Source: Pseudomonas sp. 2FG
GTDB taxonomy: Bacteria; Pseudomonadota; Gammaproteobacteria; Pseudomonadales; Pseudomonadaceae
DNA length: 64,000 bases
Assembly: GCF_005502935.1 (NCBI RefSeq)
Contig: NZ_SCMP01000006.1
Location: forward strand, 1 to 64,000
Direction: 5' to 3'
Shown piece by piece: positions 10,099 to 18,567 of the stretch. The translations under genes were made by a program, and so were the position numbers. The notes beneath the pieces are model-generated. The model saw only the letters and a list, made by a program, of their open reading frames with translations, was not told the origin of the DNA and searched no databases. Positions within the stretch are counted from its first letter, which is position 1; each line of letters starts with the position of its first letter.

Positions 10099-11388
10099 AT
10101 GAACGTACTGATCATCGGCAGCGGTGGCCGCGAACACGCCCTGGCTTGGAAGGTTGCGCAAGATCCGCGCGTGGAGAAAGTCTTCGTCGCCCCGGGCAAC
10201 GCCGGCACCGCCACCGAAGCCAAGTGCGAGAACGTCGCCATCGACGTACTGGCCCTGGAGCAGCTGGCTGACTTCGCCGAGCAGAACGTCGGCCTGACCA
10301 TAGTCGGCCCGGAAGCGCCACTGGTGGCGGGGGTGGTCGATCTGTTCCGCAGCCGCAACCTCAAGTGCTTTGGCCCCACCGCCGGCGCCGCCCAACTGGA
10401 AGGCTCCAAGGCCTTCACCAAGGACTTCCTCGCCCGCCACAAGATCCCCACCGCCGACTACCAGAACTTCACCGAAGTCGAGCCGGCGCTGGCCTACCTG
10501 CGCGAGAAAGGCGCACCGATCGTGATCAAGGCCGACGGCCTGGCCGCCGGCAAAGGTGTGATAGTCGCCATGAGCCTCAGCGAGGCCGAAGACGCCGTGC
10601 GCGACATGCTCGCCGGCAATGCCTTCGGTGACGCCGGCTCGCGCGTGGTGATCGAAGAGTTCCTCGACGGCGAAGAAGCCAGCTTTATCGTCATGGTCGA
10701 TGGCCACAACGTGCTGCCGATGGCCACCAGCCAGGATCACAAACGCGTCGGCGACGGTGACAGCGGCCCGAATACCGGCGGCATGGGCGCCTACTCGCCG
10801 GCGCCGGTGGTCACCGCCGCGGTGCACCAGCGCGCCATGGACGAAGTGATCTGGCCGACCGTGCGCGGCATGGCCAGCGAAGGCAATGTCTACACCGGCT
10901 TCCTGTATGCCGGGCTGATGATAGACAAGGCCGGCCAACCGAAAGTCATCGAGTTCAACTGCCGCTTTGGCGATCCGGAAACCCAGCCGATCATGCTGCG
11001 CCTGCAATCGAGCCTGGTGCTGCTGATCGAAGCCGCCTTGGCCGAAGCCCTGGATAAAATCGAAGCCCAGTGGGACCCGCGCCCCAGCCTGGGCGTGGTG
11101 CTGGCTGCCGGTGGTTACCCCGGCGACTACGCCAAAGGCGCGCCGATTAAAGGCCTGGACGCCGCCGTCAGCGACCAGGGCAAGGTGTTCCACGCCGGCA
11201 CGGCGCTGCAGGACGGCCAGGTGCTCACCTCTGGCGGCCGCGTACTCTGCGCCACCGCCCTGGGCGAGACCGTCTCGGCGGCCCAGCAACACGCCTATGC
11301 GCTGGCGGCGAAGATCGACTGGGACGGCTGCTTCTACCGTCACGACATCGGTTATCGGGCCATCGCCCGCGAGCGCGGCGAGGATTAA
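10099..11388 (+). CDS. purD: Phosphoribosylamine-glycine ligase
   Basis: ATP-dependent formation of glycinamide ribonucleotide, the second step of purine synthesis. ATP-grasp enzyme of 429 aa: N-terminal MNVLIIGSGGREHALAWK, the ATP-binding VIKADGLAAGKGVIVA, the signature DGDSGPNTGGMGAYSP, and the metal-site region VIEFNCRFGDPETQ. AAGGAA lies before the start. It follows purH in the order purH-purD, upstream of retS as in P. aeruginosa. Confidence 0.97.
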   Translation: MNVLIIGSGGREHALAWKVAQDPRVEKVFVAPGNAGTATEAKCENVAIDVLALEQLADFAEQNVGLTIVGPEAPLVAGVVDLFRSRNLKCFGPTAGAAQLEGSKAFTKDFLARHKIPTADYQNFTEVEPALAYLREKGAPIVIKADGLAAGKGVIVAMSLSEAEDAVRDMLAGNAFGDAGSRVVIEEFLDGEEASFIVMVDGHNVLPMATSQDHKRVGDGDSGPNTGGMGAYSPAPVVTAAVHQRAMDEVIWPTVRGMASEGNVYTGFLYAGLMIDKAGQPKVIEFNCRFGDPETQPIMLRLQSSLVLLIEAALAEALDKIEAQWDPRPSLGVVLAAGGYPGDYAKGAPIKGLDAAVSDQGKVFHAGTALQDGQVLTSGGRVLCATALGETVSAAQQHAYALAAKIDWDGCFYRHDIGYRAIARERGED

Positions 11389-11413
11389 CCGGGAATACGT
11401 TGTACGGCGTGCC

Positions 11414-11435
11414 AAGGCAGCCATTTGGCTGCCTT
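11414..11435 (+). terminator. Hairpin after purD
   Basis: Perfect 10-bp inverted repeat (AAGGCAGCCA / TGGCTGCCTT, 2-nt loop) 25 nt past the purD stop. There is no T-run beyond the arm, so termination efficiency is uncertain. Confidence 0.6.
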
Positions 11436-11442
11436 CCGCGTA

Positions 11443-11471
11443 TTACCGCCAAGCAGGCGCTTGGCTATAAT
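11443..11471 (+). promoter_or_regulatory. Possible retS promoter
   Basis: A consensus TATAAT at 11466-11471, 31 nt before the retS start, with a weak -35 candidate (TTACCG, 11443-11448) at 17-bp spacing. It lies just after the purD hairpin, as expected for an independent retS promoter. Confidence 0.5.
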
Positions 11472-11501
11472 CGAGCCATTCACCTTCGAAGGGACTTCGC
11501 C

Positions 11502-14312
11502 GTGCGCGGGCTCAGGATCGCCATAGGACTCACCGTCAGTCTGCTGCTGACTGCGCTCAATCTATTCCCGGCGCAGGCGGCCGAGCCAGGGCAATGGTCC
11601 GCACTGATCGATAGCGAAGCCGCATTGCAACTGGACGATATCCGCTCCCCGCGCTATCTCCCGCAGTTCAGCCCGATCGATCTCCAGCAGCTCTACACCC
11701 CCGGTGGGCACACGGCGTTGTGGCTGCACTACCGTCTGCCGGCCAGTGAGCGGGAGCAACTGCTGCGGGTCTTCGCCCCGTACCTGGACTTCCTCGACCT
11801 GTACGTGCTGCAGGGCGATGAACTGGTCGCCAGCACCCGCACCGGCAGCCGCCTCCCCTTTGCCAGCCGCCCGCTGCCCAGCCGTGATTTCCTCCTGCCG
11901 CTGCCGGTGGCCAAGGAGCCGCTGGATCTCTACCTGCGCCTGGCCTCGGCCCATGCTCTGCGCCCGAGCATCAGCCTCGAGTCGGCCGCCGCGCTGGCCG
12001 CCAACGACACCCGCCCATTGCTCTATGGCCTGCTGCTCGGCGCCTTTGGCATGTTGCTGCTCTACAACCTGGTGCGTTTTGCCTACGCCCGCATCCGTAG
12101 CAGCCTGTGGCTAGCGGCCACCCAAGTCTGCTTGCTGGTAACCAGCCTGAGCCTGCTGGGAATCAGCAGCCCTTGGCTGGCCGACTGGCAGACCACCCAA
12201 CCACAGATCGCCAATCTGGCGATGCTGCTGGCGATGCTCTGTGGCCTGGCCTTCACCGTCAGTTTCTTCCGCAGGGTCTGCCCGAGCACCGCGCTACGGC
12301 GCGTACTGATCGGCGAAGGCCTGCTGATCGGCCTGACCGGCATAGTGCTGCTGACCGCCAGTAACCTGCAGCTCAGCCAACTGGTGTATGTGCTTGCCGC
12401 CGTGACCAGCCTGAGCATCTTGGTCGTTGCCGCCTTTCACTGGCAGCACGGCTATCCGCCGGCACGGCTGTTCACCCTGGCCCTGCTGGTGTTTAGCCTG
12501 GCATTTATCGGTGCCCTGCCGGCGCTGTTCGGCTACTGGGCGGTGCCGTCCGACTGGCTGGCTTTCGGCCTGCTGAGCGTGGCCGCCCTCAGCGGCTTCA
12601 TGCTGAGCATCGCACTCAGCGAGCGCCAGCGACGGATCATTCAAGACGACTTCAGCGTCAGCCGGGAGCTCGCCGCCAGCTCCGCCGAGCTGAAGGCCAA
12701 AGCCGAATTCCTCGCCAAGATCAGCCACGAAATCCGCACGCCGATGAACGGCGTGCTGGGCATGACCGAATTGCTCCTCGGCACTCCGCTCTCGGCCAAG
12801 CAACGCGACTATGTGCAGACCATTCACAGCGCCGGCAATGAGCTGCTGACGCTGATCAACGAGATCCTCGACATTTCCAAACTGGAGTCCGGGCAGATCG
12901 AACTGGATGACGTGCAGTTCGACCTGAATGCGCTGATCGATGATTGCCTGGACATCTTCCGCGCCAAAGCCGAACAGCAGAGAGTCGAGCTGATCGGCTT
13001 TATCCAGCCGCAAGTACCCCGGGTGATCAGCGGCGACCCGACGCGCCTGCGCCAGACCTTGCTCAGCCTGCTGGACAACGCCTTCAAGCAAACCGACGAA
13101 GGCGAGATTCTCTTGGTGGTCGCGCTGGACACCAGCGCCGCTGCCCCGCGTCTGCGAATTGCGGTACAGGACAGCGGCCGCCCACTGGAAAGCAGCGAAC
13201 GCGACGCCTTGCTCAACGCCGAACTGCACAGCAAAGACTTCCTCGCCGCCACCAAGCTCGGCGGCCGTCTCGGCCTGATCATCGCCCGCCAGCTGGTGCG
13301 CCTGATGAGCGGCGCATTCGGCATCCAGAGTGGTGGCAACCAGGGCAACACCCTGTGGCTCACCCTGCCGCTGGATGCCGAGCGCCTGGAACAACCCACC
13401 GCCGACCTCGACGGCACCCTGCAAGGCGCGCGCTTGCTGGTGGTCGATGACAACGACACCTGCCGCAAGGTCCTGGTGCAGCAGTGCAGCGCCTGGGGCC
13501 TGACGGTCAGCGCGGTGCCTTCCGGCAAAGAGGCCCTGGCCCTGCTACGGACCAAGGCGCACATCCGCGAATACTTCGATGCGGTGCTGCTCGACCAGGA
13601 CATGCCCGGCATGAGCGGTATGCAGTTGGCGGCGAAGATCAAGGAAGACCCCAGCCTCAACCACGACATCCTGTTGATCATGCTCACCGGCATCAGCAGC
13701 GCGCCGAGCAAAATCATCGCCCGCAACTCCGGGATCAAACGCATCCTGGCCAAGCCGGTGGCCGGCTACACGCTAAAGACCACCCTCGCCGACGAGCTGG
13801 CGCAGCGCAAACAGGGTGGAGCCATGCGCTGGGCGCCGCCCCTGGTGAGTGCGCCGCTGAATGTGCCCAGCGACTTCCGCATTCTGGTCGCCGAAGACAA
13901 CAGCATCTCCACCAAGGTGATCCGCGGCATGCTCGGCAAACTCAACCTGCAACCGGACACCGCCAGCAACGGCGAGGAAGCACTGATTGCGATGAAAGCT
14001 CAACAGTACGATCTGGTGCTGATGGACTGCGAGATGCCGATCCTCGATGGTTTTTCCGCCACCCAGCAACTACGCGCCTGGGAAGCCGCAGAGCGGCGCA
14101 GCCGCACCCCGGTGGTGGCCCTCACCGCGCATATCCTCGCCGAACATAAAGAGCGCGCACGCCTGGTCGGCATGGACGGGCATATGGCCAAACCGGTGGA
14201 GCTGTCGCAATTGCGTGACCTGATCGAACACTGGGTCGCCGAACGCGAGCTGCGCCGCCTGCGCGAAGCCGATGACGCCCCTCCTGAGCCCTCTGCGAAT
14301 GGCGTCGGTTGA
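11502..14312 (+). CDS. retS: Hybrid sensor kinase RetS
   Basis: Membrane hybrid sensor of the Gac/Rsm network. In P. aeruginosa RetS blocks GacS by direct contact and favours acute-virulence over biofilm traits. From the GTG at 11502 the protein is 936 aa. It has a signal segment, a periplasmic 7TMR-DISMED2 domain, seven hydrophobic helices (about residues 165-380), a HisKA box ISHEIRTPMNGVLG with His409, an HATPase domain, and two receivers with phosphoacceptor Asp698 (LLDQDMPGM) and Asp842 (LMDCEMPILDG). The spacing of these residues fits what I recall for RetS. The ATPase glycine boxes are degenerate (DSGRPLESS and GGRLGLI). Its position right after purD is also as in P. aeruginosa. An upstream TTG frame (11400) is rejected because it would cross the promoter. 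Confidence 0.92.
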   Translation: MRGLRIAIGLTVSLLLTALNLFPAQAAEPGQWSALIDSEAALQLDDIRSPRYLPQFSPIDLQQLYTPGGHTALWLHYRLPASEREQLLRVFAPYLDFLDLYVLQGDELVASTRTGSRLPFASRPLPSRDFLLPLPVAKEPLDLYLRLASAHALRPSISLESAAALAANDTRPLLYGLLLGAFGMLLLYNLVRFAYARIRSSLWLAATQVCLLVTSLSLLGISSPWLADWQTTQPQIANLAMLLAMLCGLAFTVSFFRRVCPSTALRRVLIGEGLLIGLTGIVLLTASNLQLSQLVYVLAAVTSLSILVVAAFHWQHGYPPARLFTLALLVFSLAFIGALPALFGYWAVPSDWLAFGLLSVAALSGFMLSIALSERQRRIIQDDFSVSRELAASSAELKAKAEFLAKISHEIRTPMNGVLGMTELLLGTPLSAKQRDYVQTIHSAGNELLTLINEILDISKLESGQIELDDVQFDLNALIDDCLDIFRAKAEQQRVELIGFIQPQVPRVISGDPTRLRQTLLSLLDNAFKQTDEGEILLVVALDTSAAAPRLRIAVQDSGRPLESSERDALLNAELHSKDFLAATKLGGRLGLIIARQLVRLMSGAFGIQSGGNQGNTLWLTLPLDAERLEQPTADLDGTLQGARLLVVDDNDTCRKVLVQQCSAWGLTVSAVPSGKEALALLRTKAHIREYFDAVLLDQDMPGMSGMQLAAKIKEDPSLNHDILLIMLTGISSAPSKIIARNSGIKRILAKPVAGYTLKTTLADELAQRKQGGAMRWAPPLVSAPLNVPSDFRILVAEDNSISTKVIRGMLGKLNLQPDTASNGEEALIAMKAQQYDLVLMDCEMPILDGFSATQQLRAWEAAERRSRTPVVALTAHILAEHKERARLVGMDGHMAKPVELSQLRDLIEHWVAERELRRLREADDAPPEPSANGVG

Positions 14313-14367
14313 CGCTACGCGGCCCACGCCTTGGCGCGGGTCCCACCTCCAACGATGAGCCACGCCC

Positions 14368-14964
14368 ATGCTCTCCGAGCTGTTCAGCCTGTACTTGAAG
14401 ATGCTGGTGCTCTATGGGCCCTTCTTCGTCCTCTCCTGCTTTATCAGCCTGACCCGCGGCTACACGGTGAAGGAGCGCAAGAAGCTGGCCTGGAAGGTCG
14501 CCGCCGGCGTGGTGATCGCCAGCCTGTTGTTGTACCTGTTCGGCCAGAGCATCTTCACCGTGTTCGGTATCACCATCGACGCCTTCCGCATCGGCGCCGG
14601 CAGCGTGCTGTTCATTTCCGCGCTGGGCATGGCGCAGGGCAGCCCCGTGGTGCAGAGCGACAACCTGCAGCAGGACGTCACCATAGTGCCGCTGACCATC
14701 CCGCTGACAGTGGGCCCCGGCACCATCGGGGCGATGCTGGTGATGGGCGCCGGCCAACCGCATTGGGACGATAAGCTGGTGGCCGTGCTGGGGATTGTGC
14801 TGGCCAGCCTGACGGTCGGCGTCGTGCTCTACCTCTCCGACCGCTTCGAGCGCCTGCTCGGCGAGCAAGGCTTGCAGATTGTCAGCCGGCTGATGGGCTT
14901 GTTCGTCTGCGCCCTGGCGGCGCAAATCATCTTCACCGGGGTGAAGAACTACCTGGTGCCGTAG
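14368..14964 (+). CDS. MarC family integral membrane protein
   Basis: 198-aa polytopic protein with about six hydrophobic segments: MLVLYGPFFVLSCFISL, VAAGVVIASLLLYLFG, FRIGAGSVLFISALGMAQG, the polar DVTIVPLTIPLTVGPGTIG segment and two C-terminal helices. The repeated pattern with FRIGAG and the TIPLTVGPGTI stretch is the MarC/UPF0056 signature. The family's function is not established; it is not a proven drug exporter. It follows retS by 55 nt in the same direction and may be cotranscribed. Confidence 0.85.
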   Translation: MLSELFSLYLKMLVLYGPFFVLSCFISLTRGYTVKERKKLAWKVAAGVVIASLLLYLFGQSIFTVFGITIDAFRIGAGSVLFISALGMAQGSPVVQSDNLQQDVTIVPLTIPLTVGPGTIGAMLVMGAGQPHWDDKLVAVLGIVLASLTVGVVLYLSDRFERLLGEQGLQIVSRLMGLFVCALAAQIIFTGVKNYLVP

Positions 14965-15118
14965 GCGCGCAGCTTGCGCCTCGAGTGCGTTGTGCCCGCC
15001 GACCCCGTCCGCTTAGTTAGCCGATTCGGCTCCCCTTCATCGCCAAGCCGTAACCTTCTACAGCATCGCCCTGCCCTCTCGCGCTAAACTGCGCGGCTGT
15101 CTTTAACCGGAACACATC

Positions 15119-16384
15119 ATGAATAACGCGCTTCCCGCTCGTGCCTGTGGCATCGATTTCGGCACGTCCAACTCCACTGTCGGCTGGCTACGCCCGGGCC
15201 TGGAGTCGTTGATCGCGCTGGAAGACGACAAGATCACCCTGCCTTCGGTGGTGTTCTTCAACTTCGAGGAACGCCGCCCGGTGTATGGCCGGCTGGCCCT
15301 GCACGAGTATCTGGAAGGCTACGAAGGCCGCCTGATGCGCTCGCTGAAGAGCCTGCTGGGCTCGAAACTGCTGAAGAGCGAAACCGCCGTGCTCGGCAGT
15401 GCCTTGCCGTTCAAGGACATCCTCGGCTTCTTTATCGGTGAACTGAAAAACCGCGCCGAAGCGGTGGCCGAGCGCGCGTTCGAAGAAGTGGTGCTGGGAC
15501 GCCCGGTGTTCTTCGTCGACGATGACGAAAAAGCCGACCAGGAAGCCGAAGACACCCTGGTGGCCGTGGCGAAAAAACTCGGTTTCAAGGACGTCTCCTT
15601 CCAGTACGAACCTATCGCCGCTGCCTTCGATTACGAGAGCACACTCGAGCGTGAGGAGCTGGTGCTGATCGTCGACATCGGCGGCGGCACCTCGGACTTC
15701 TCGTTGATCCGCCTGGCCCCCGAGCGGCACATGCTCGCCGAGCGCCACGAAGACATCCTGGCCACCGGCGGCGTGCATATCGGCGGCACCGATTTCGACA
15801 AACAGTTGAGCCTGAGCGGGGTCATGCCGCTGTTCGGCTATGGCAGCCGGATGAAGAATCAGGCCTACATGCCCACCAGTCACCATCTCAACCTGGTCAC
15901 CTGGCACACCATCAACGCGGTCTACTCGCAGCAGGCGCAGACCGCGTTGCGCAACATGCGTTACGACGCGCTGGACACCCCCGGCTTTGACCGCTTCTTC
16001 AAGTTGATCGAGCAGCGCGCCGGGCATTGGCTGGCGATGCAGATCGAGCAAACCAAGATCGAGCTGACCGAGGTCGAGCGGCGCACCGTGCTGCTCGACC
16101 GGATCGAGCCAGGCCTGGCGGTCGAGCTGGACCGTGCCGGCTTCGACGAGTCCATCGCCAGCCTGCTGGAACGCATCAGCGGTAGCGTCACGCAGTTGCT
16201 CGGCGCTGCCAATGTCAGCGCCGAACAGATCGACACGGTGTTCTTCACCGGCGGCTCCAGCGGCATTCCGGCCCTGCGCCAGAGCATCAATATGCTGCTA
16301 CCCAACGCCCGGCATGCCGAGGGCAATACCTTCGGCAGCATCGGCAGCGGGTTGGCCATCGAGGCGAAGAAGCGCTACGGCTGA
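15119..16384 (+). CDS. Hsp70 family chaperone-like protein (YegD type)
   Basis: 421-aa actin-like ATPase related to the DnaK nucleotide-binding domain, without a DnaK-type substrate domain. Phosphate 1 loop: CGIDFGTSNSTVGWL. Connect and phosphate 2 motifs: EPIAAAFDYE and LVLIVDIGGGTSDFSLIRL. Adenosine motif: VFFTGGSSGIPALRQSI. The length and the FGTSNSTV variant point to the YegD subgroup, whose clients are unknown. It stands alone; a 154-nt gap precedes it. Confidence 0.87.
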   Translation: MNNALPARACGIDFGTSNSTVGWLRPGLESLIALEDDKITLPSVVFFNFEERRPVYGRLALHEYLEGYEGRLMRSLKSLLGSKLLKSETAVLGSALPFKDILGFFIGELKNRAEAVAERAFEEVVLGRPVFFVDDDEKADQEAEDTLVAVAKKLGFKDVSFQYEPIAAAFDYESTLEREELVLIVDIGGGTSDFSLIRLAPERHMLAERHEDILATGGVHIGGTDFDKQLSLSGVMPLFGYGSRMKNQAYMPTSHHLNLVTWHTINAVYSQQAQTALRNMRYDALDTPGFDRFFKLIEQRAGHWLAMQIEQTKIELTEVERRTVLLDRIEPGLAVELDRAGFDESIASLLERISGSVTQLLGAANVSAEQIDTVFFTGGSSGIPALRQSINMLLPNARHAEGNTFGSIGSGLAIEAKKRYG

Positions 16385-16407
16385 CGCTGGCTCGCGGTGA
16401 CTGGGAA

Positions 16408-16890
16408 TCAGACGACTTCCAGCACCTCGAATTCTTGCCGCTGCTTGGCCACGCGAATCTCCACCCGCGCGCCCTGCGCCTTACCCAGCAGGCCCTGGCC
16501 CATGGGTGAGCGCGGGGTGATGACCATCACCTCTCGGCCGGCATCCATGACCTTCAAACCGGCGGCATCCGGGCCGAGAAACAGCATCCGTTGCGCGCCA
16601 CTTTCCAGTTCGAGCAGCACCAGCGCGGTCAGTTGAATACCGCGCGACGGTTCGAAGGCCCGCAGCAGCAACTGCCGATAGGCCATTAATGCCTGCTCTA
16701 TTTCGGCCACCCGCCTCGCTTGGCCGTGCGCCAGATAGCCGGCCTCCAGGCCGAGGGTGTCATATTTGTTTTCGGCAATATTCTCCTCATGGGTTGCCGC
16801 CTCATAGGCGGTTTGCAACGCGCCCTGCGCGACCTGCAAGTCGGCTACGAGCTTGTCGATGATCAGCTGATGGATACGTGGTTTATTCAT
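16408..16890 (-). CDS. GreA/GreB family transcription elongation factor-like protein
   Basis: 160-aa protein with an N-terminal helical hairpin (about residues 1-75, with acidic residues at the tip region HEENIAENKYDTLGLEAG) and a C-terminal Gre/Rnk-like FKBP-type domain ending ITPRSPMGQGLLGKAQGARVEI. This SPMGxxLLGK segment is typical of GreA/GreB. Gre factors stimulate RNA cleavage by backtracked RNA polymerase; whether this paralogue does so is not shown by sequence alone. The start at 16890 (MNKPRIHQ) is preferred over the upstream ATG at 16917. Convergent with the yegD-type gene. Confidence 0.78.
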   Translation of the reverse strand: MNKPRIHQLIIDKLVADLQVAQGALQTAYEAATHEENIAENKYDTLGLEAGYLAHGQARRVAEIEQALMAYRQLLLRAFEPSRGIQLTALVLLELESGAQRMLFLGPDAAGLKVMDAGREVMVITPRSPMGQGLLGKAQGARVEIRVAKQRQEFEVLEVV

Positions 16891-17087
16891 GGTTCCGGTC
16901 ATTTGGCAGCGAGACATAAGCCCAGGCGGCAGCCGTTAGTCGACCCCAGGCACAGTGTGTCGGTAAGCGCTGGGGTTTATGAAGCGCTTTCGAGTTTTCT
17001 GCTCCGCACGCGACAGTTGCCGCAGCCCATCACCTGGCTAAGCATGGCCAACATCGCCCAGACCAACCCGACCGGCAGGAGCCATCC

Positions 17088-17234
17088 ATGGAAACCTTTC
17101 AGGCCGCCGCTGCGCTGCTCGCCCTACTCGCGCTAACCGCGTGCGGGGCCGGGGAGACTGCCGCAACGGCGGCCCTGCAGGCCAACGCGTTGAATAACCA
17201 GCGCCTGCAGCAGGCCACTGAACACGCGCAATAG
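17088..17234 (+). CDS. Small predicted lipoprotein (48 aa)
   Basis: Short gene with a good ribosome site (AGGAG 7 nt before the ATG). The peptide starts METFQAAAALLALLALTACG, a compact signal sequence ending in a lipobox (LTAC), and continues with a short Ala/Gln/Asn-rich tail. Lipidation would fall on Cys19, leaving about 30 residues anchored in the membrane. Codon choice matches its neighbours. I do not recognise the family. It precedes a second lipoprotein gene (OsmE) by 129 nt. Confidence 0.6.
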   Translation: METFQAAAALLALLALTACGAGETAATAALQANALNNQRLQQATEHAQ

Positions 17235-17362
17235 CGCGCAATTTGGGTTGAGCTCCGCGCCAGCCGACCTACACTCTCCAGAGTCCCTGCCGTGAACGCT
17301 CCGCGAGTGTCCGGGCACCAAGCCTTGTACGCCTCCCAACCCTCACCACGAGGAAGCATCCC

Positions 17363-17725
17363 ATGTACAAGCAAACCCTCGCAGCTGTATCTGTGCTGAC
17401 CGCGCTGGCGGGTTGTGCCAGCAAATACGAGAACCCGATCGATTACCTGACCTACCGCGACGAGCCGCTGGTCAAGAACGTCGAGAAGGACATGAGCAAG
17501 CAAGAGGTCCTCGGCATTGGCGGCCAACCCTCGGCGGAAAGGGCGCGCACGGTGAATCCGGGCTCCTGCAACGACTACATCCTCAACGTCGACGGCCACC
17601 AGCAGCCTTATCACGTGAGCTTCGATTCGGCGGGCCGGGTGGACCACAAAGGCTATATGTCCTGCCAGGACATGGAGAACAACGAGCGCGCAAGGGAGCG
17701 CCCCGTCCACGAAGGGGGCTATTAG
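17363..17725 (+). CDS. osmE: Osmotically inducible lipoprotein OsmE
   Basis: 120-aa outer-membrane lipoprotein of the SmpA/OmlA (BamE-like) fold. The signal peptide MYKQTLAAVSVLTALAGC ends in the lipobox LAGC. The mature region NPIDYLTYRDEPLVKNVEKD followed by MSKQEVLGIGGQPS and SCNDYILN matches OsmE. In E. coli osmE responds to osmotic stress and stationary phase; regulation here is inferred by homology only. CACGAGGAAGC supplies the ribosome site. Confidence 0.9.
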   Translation: MYKQTLAAVSVLTALAGCASKYENPIDYLTYRDEPLVKNVEKDMSKQEVLGIGGQPSAERARTVNPGSCNDYILNVDGHQQPYHVSFDSAGRVDHKGYMSCQDMENNERARERPVHEGGY

Positions 17726-17823
17726 CCGTCCCCGGCCCCTCGAAGCAGCAACCGGCAGACCTTAGCTCCGCCTGGCGGCGCAAACAGCGAGCACGTCTGC
17801 GCGGCGACTGCCATAGTGTTGAG

Positions 17824-18567
17824 ATGGTCACCGCCACCTTCCGCTTCTACGAGGAACTCAACGACTTCCTCCCGGCCGAGCGCCGCCGCCAGGCGTTCGC
17901 CTGCGTCTGCGCGCGGGCGGCAAGCACCAAACACATGATCGAGGCGCTCGGCGTGCCGCACACCGAGGTCGAGTTGGTGCTGGTCAACGGCGAGTCGGTG
18001 GGCTTCGAGCGGCTGCTTGAGGACGGCGACCGGGTGGCGGTCTATCCGAAGTTCGAGGCGCTGGACATCAGCTCGCTGCTCAAGGTGCGCGAGCAGCCCT
18101 TGCGGGTGCTGCGCTTTGTCGCCGACGCCCATCTCGGCGGGCTCGCCCATCTACTGCGCATGGCCGGCTTCGACACGCTCTACGACAACCACTTCAACGA
18201 CCCGGAAATCGCCGAGATCGGCGCCAGTCAGGTGCGCATCGTGTTGACCCGCGACCGCGAACTGCTCAAGCGCCGGATCATCAGCCACGGCTGCTATGTG
18301 CATGCGCTAAAGCCCGCACAGCAGCTGCGCGAGCTGTTCGAGCGCCTGGACCTAGCCTCCAGCGCCCGGCCCTTCACGCTCTGCATCCACTGCAACCTGC
18401 CGTTGCGCGAGGTGGACAAGTTCGAGGTGCTGGAGCGCCTGCCACCCAAGGTGCGCCAACTGTATCAACGCTTTCTCACCTGCGAGCGCTGCCAGCGGCT
18501 GTTCTGGGAAGGCTCGCACTGGCGCAGCATGCGCGCGCTGCTGCAGCCCTTGCTGGACCAAGCCTAG
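17824..18567 (+). CDS. Mut7-C RNase-type protein with N-terminal ubiquitin-like domain
   Basis: 247-aa protein. Residues 1-80 look like the Mut7-C ubiquitin/ThiS-like domain (VTATFRFYEELNDFLP ... GDRVAVYPKFE). Residues about 95-240 are Mut7-C, a PIN-fold domain: FVADAHLGGLAHLLRMAGFDT, then ILTRDRELL-type acidic motifs, then a zinc ribbon with two CxxC pairs (CIHCNLPL and CERCQRLFW). The acidic residues D, D and RDRE suggest a metal-dependent nuclease, but the substrate is unknown. The open frame reaches back through osmE in another frame; the ATG at 17824 is the first sensible start. It ends 4 nt inside the convergent cysteine synthase gene. Confidence 0.85.
   Translation: MVTATFRFYEELNDFLPAERRRQAFACVCARAASTKHMIEALGVPHTEVELVLVNGESVGFERLLEDGDRVAVYPKFEALDISSLLKVREQPLRVLRFVADAHLGGLAHLLRMAGFDTLYDNHFNDPEIAEIGASQVRIVLTRDRELLKRRIISHGCYVHALKPAQQLRELFERLDLASSARPFTLCIHCNLPLREVDKFEVLERLPPKVRQLYQRFLTCERCQRLFWEGSHWRSMRALLQPLLDQA

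Noticed and set aside
17413-17823. Upstream extension of the Mut7-C frame through osmE
   Set aside because: This part is out of frame with osmE, Arg/Pro-rich and without a ribosome site; the conserved domain begins at 17824.
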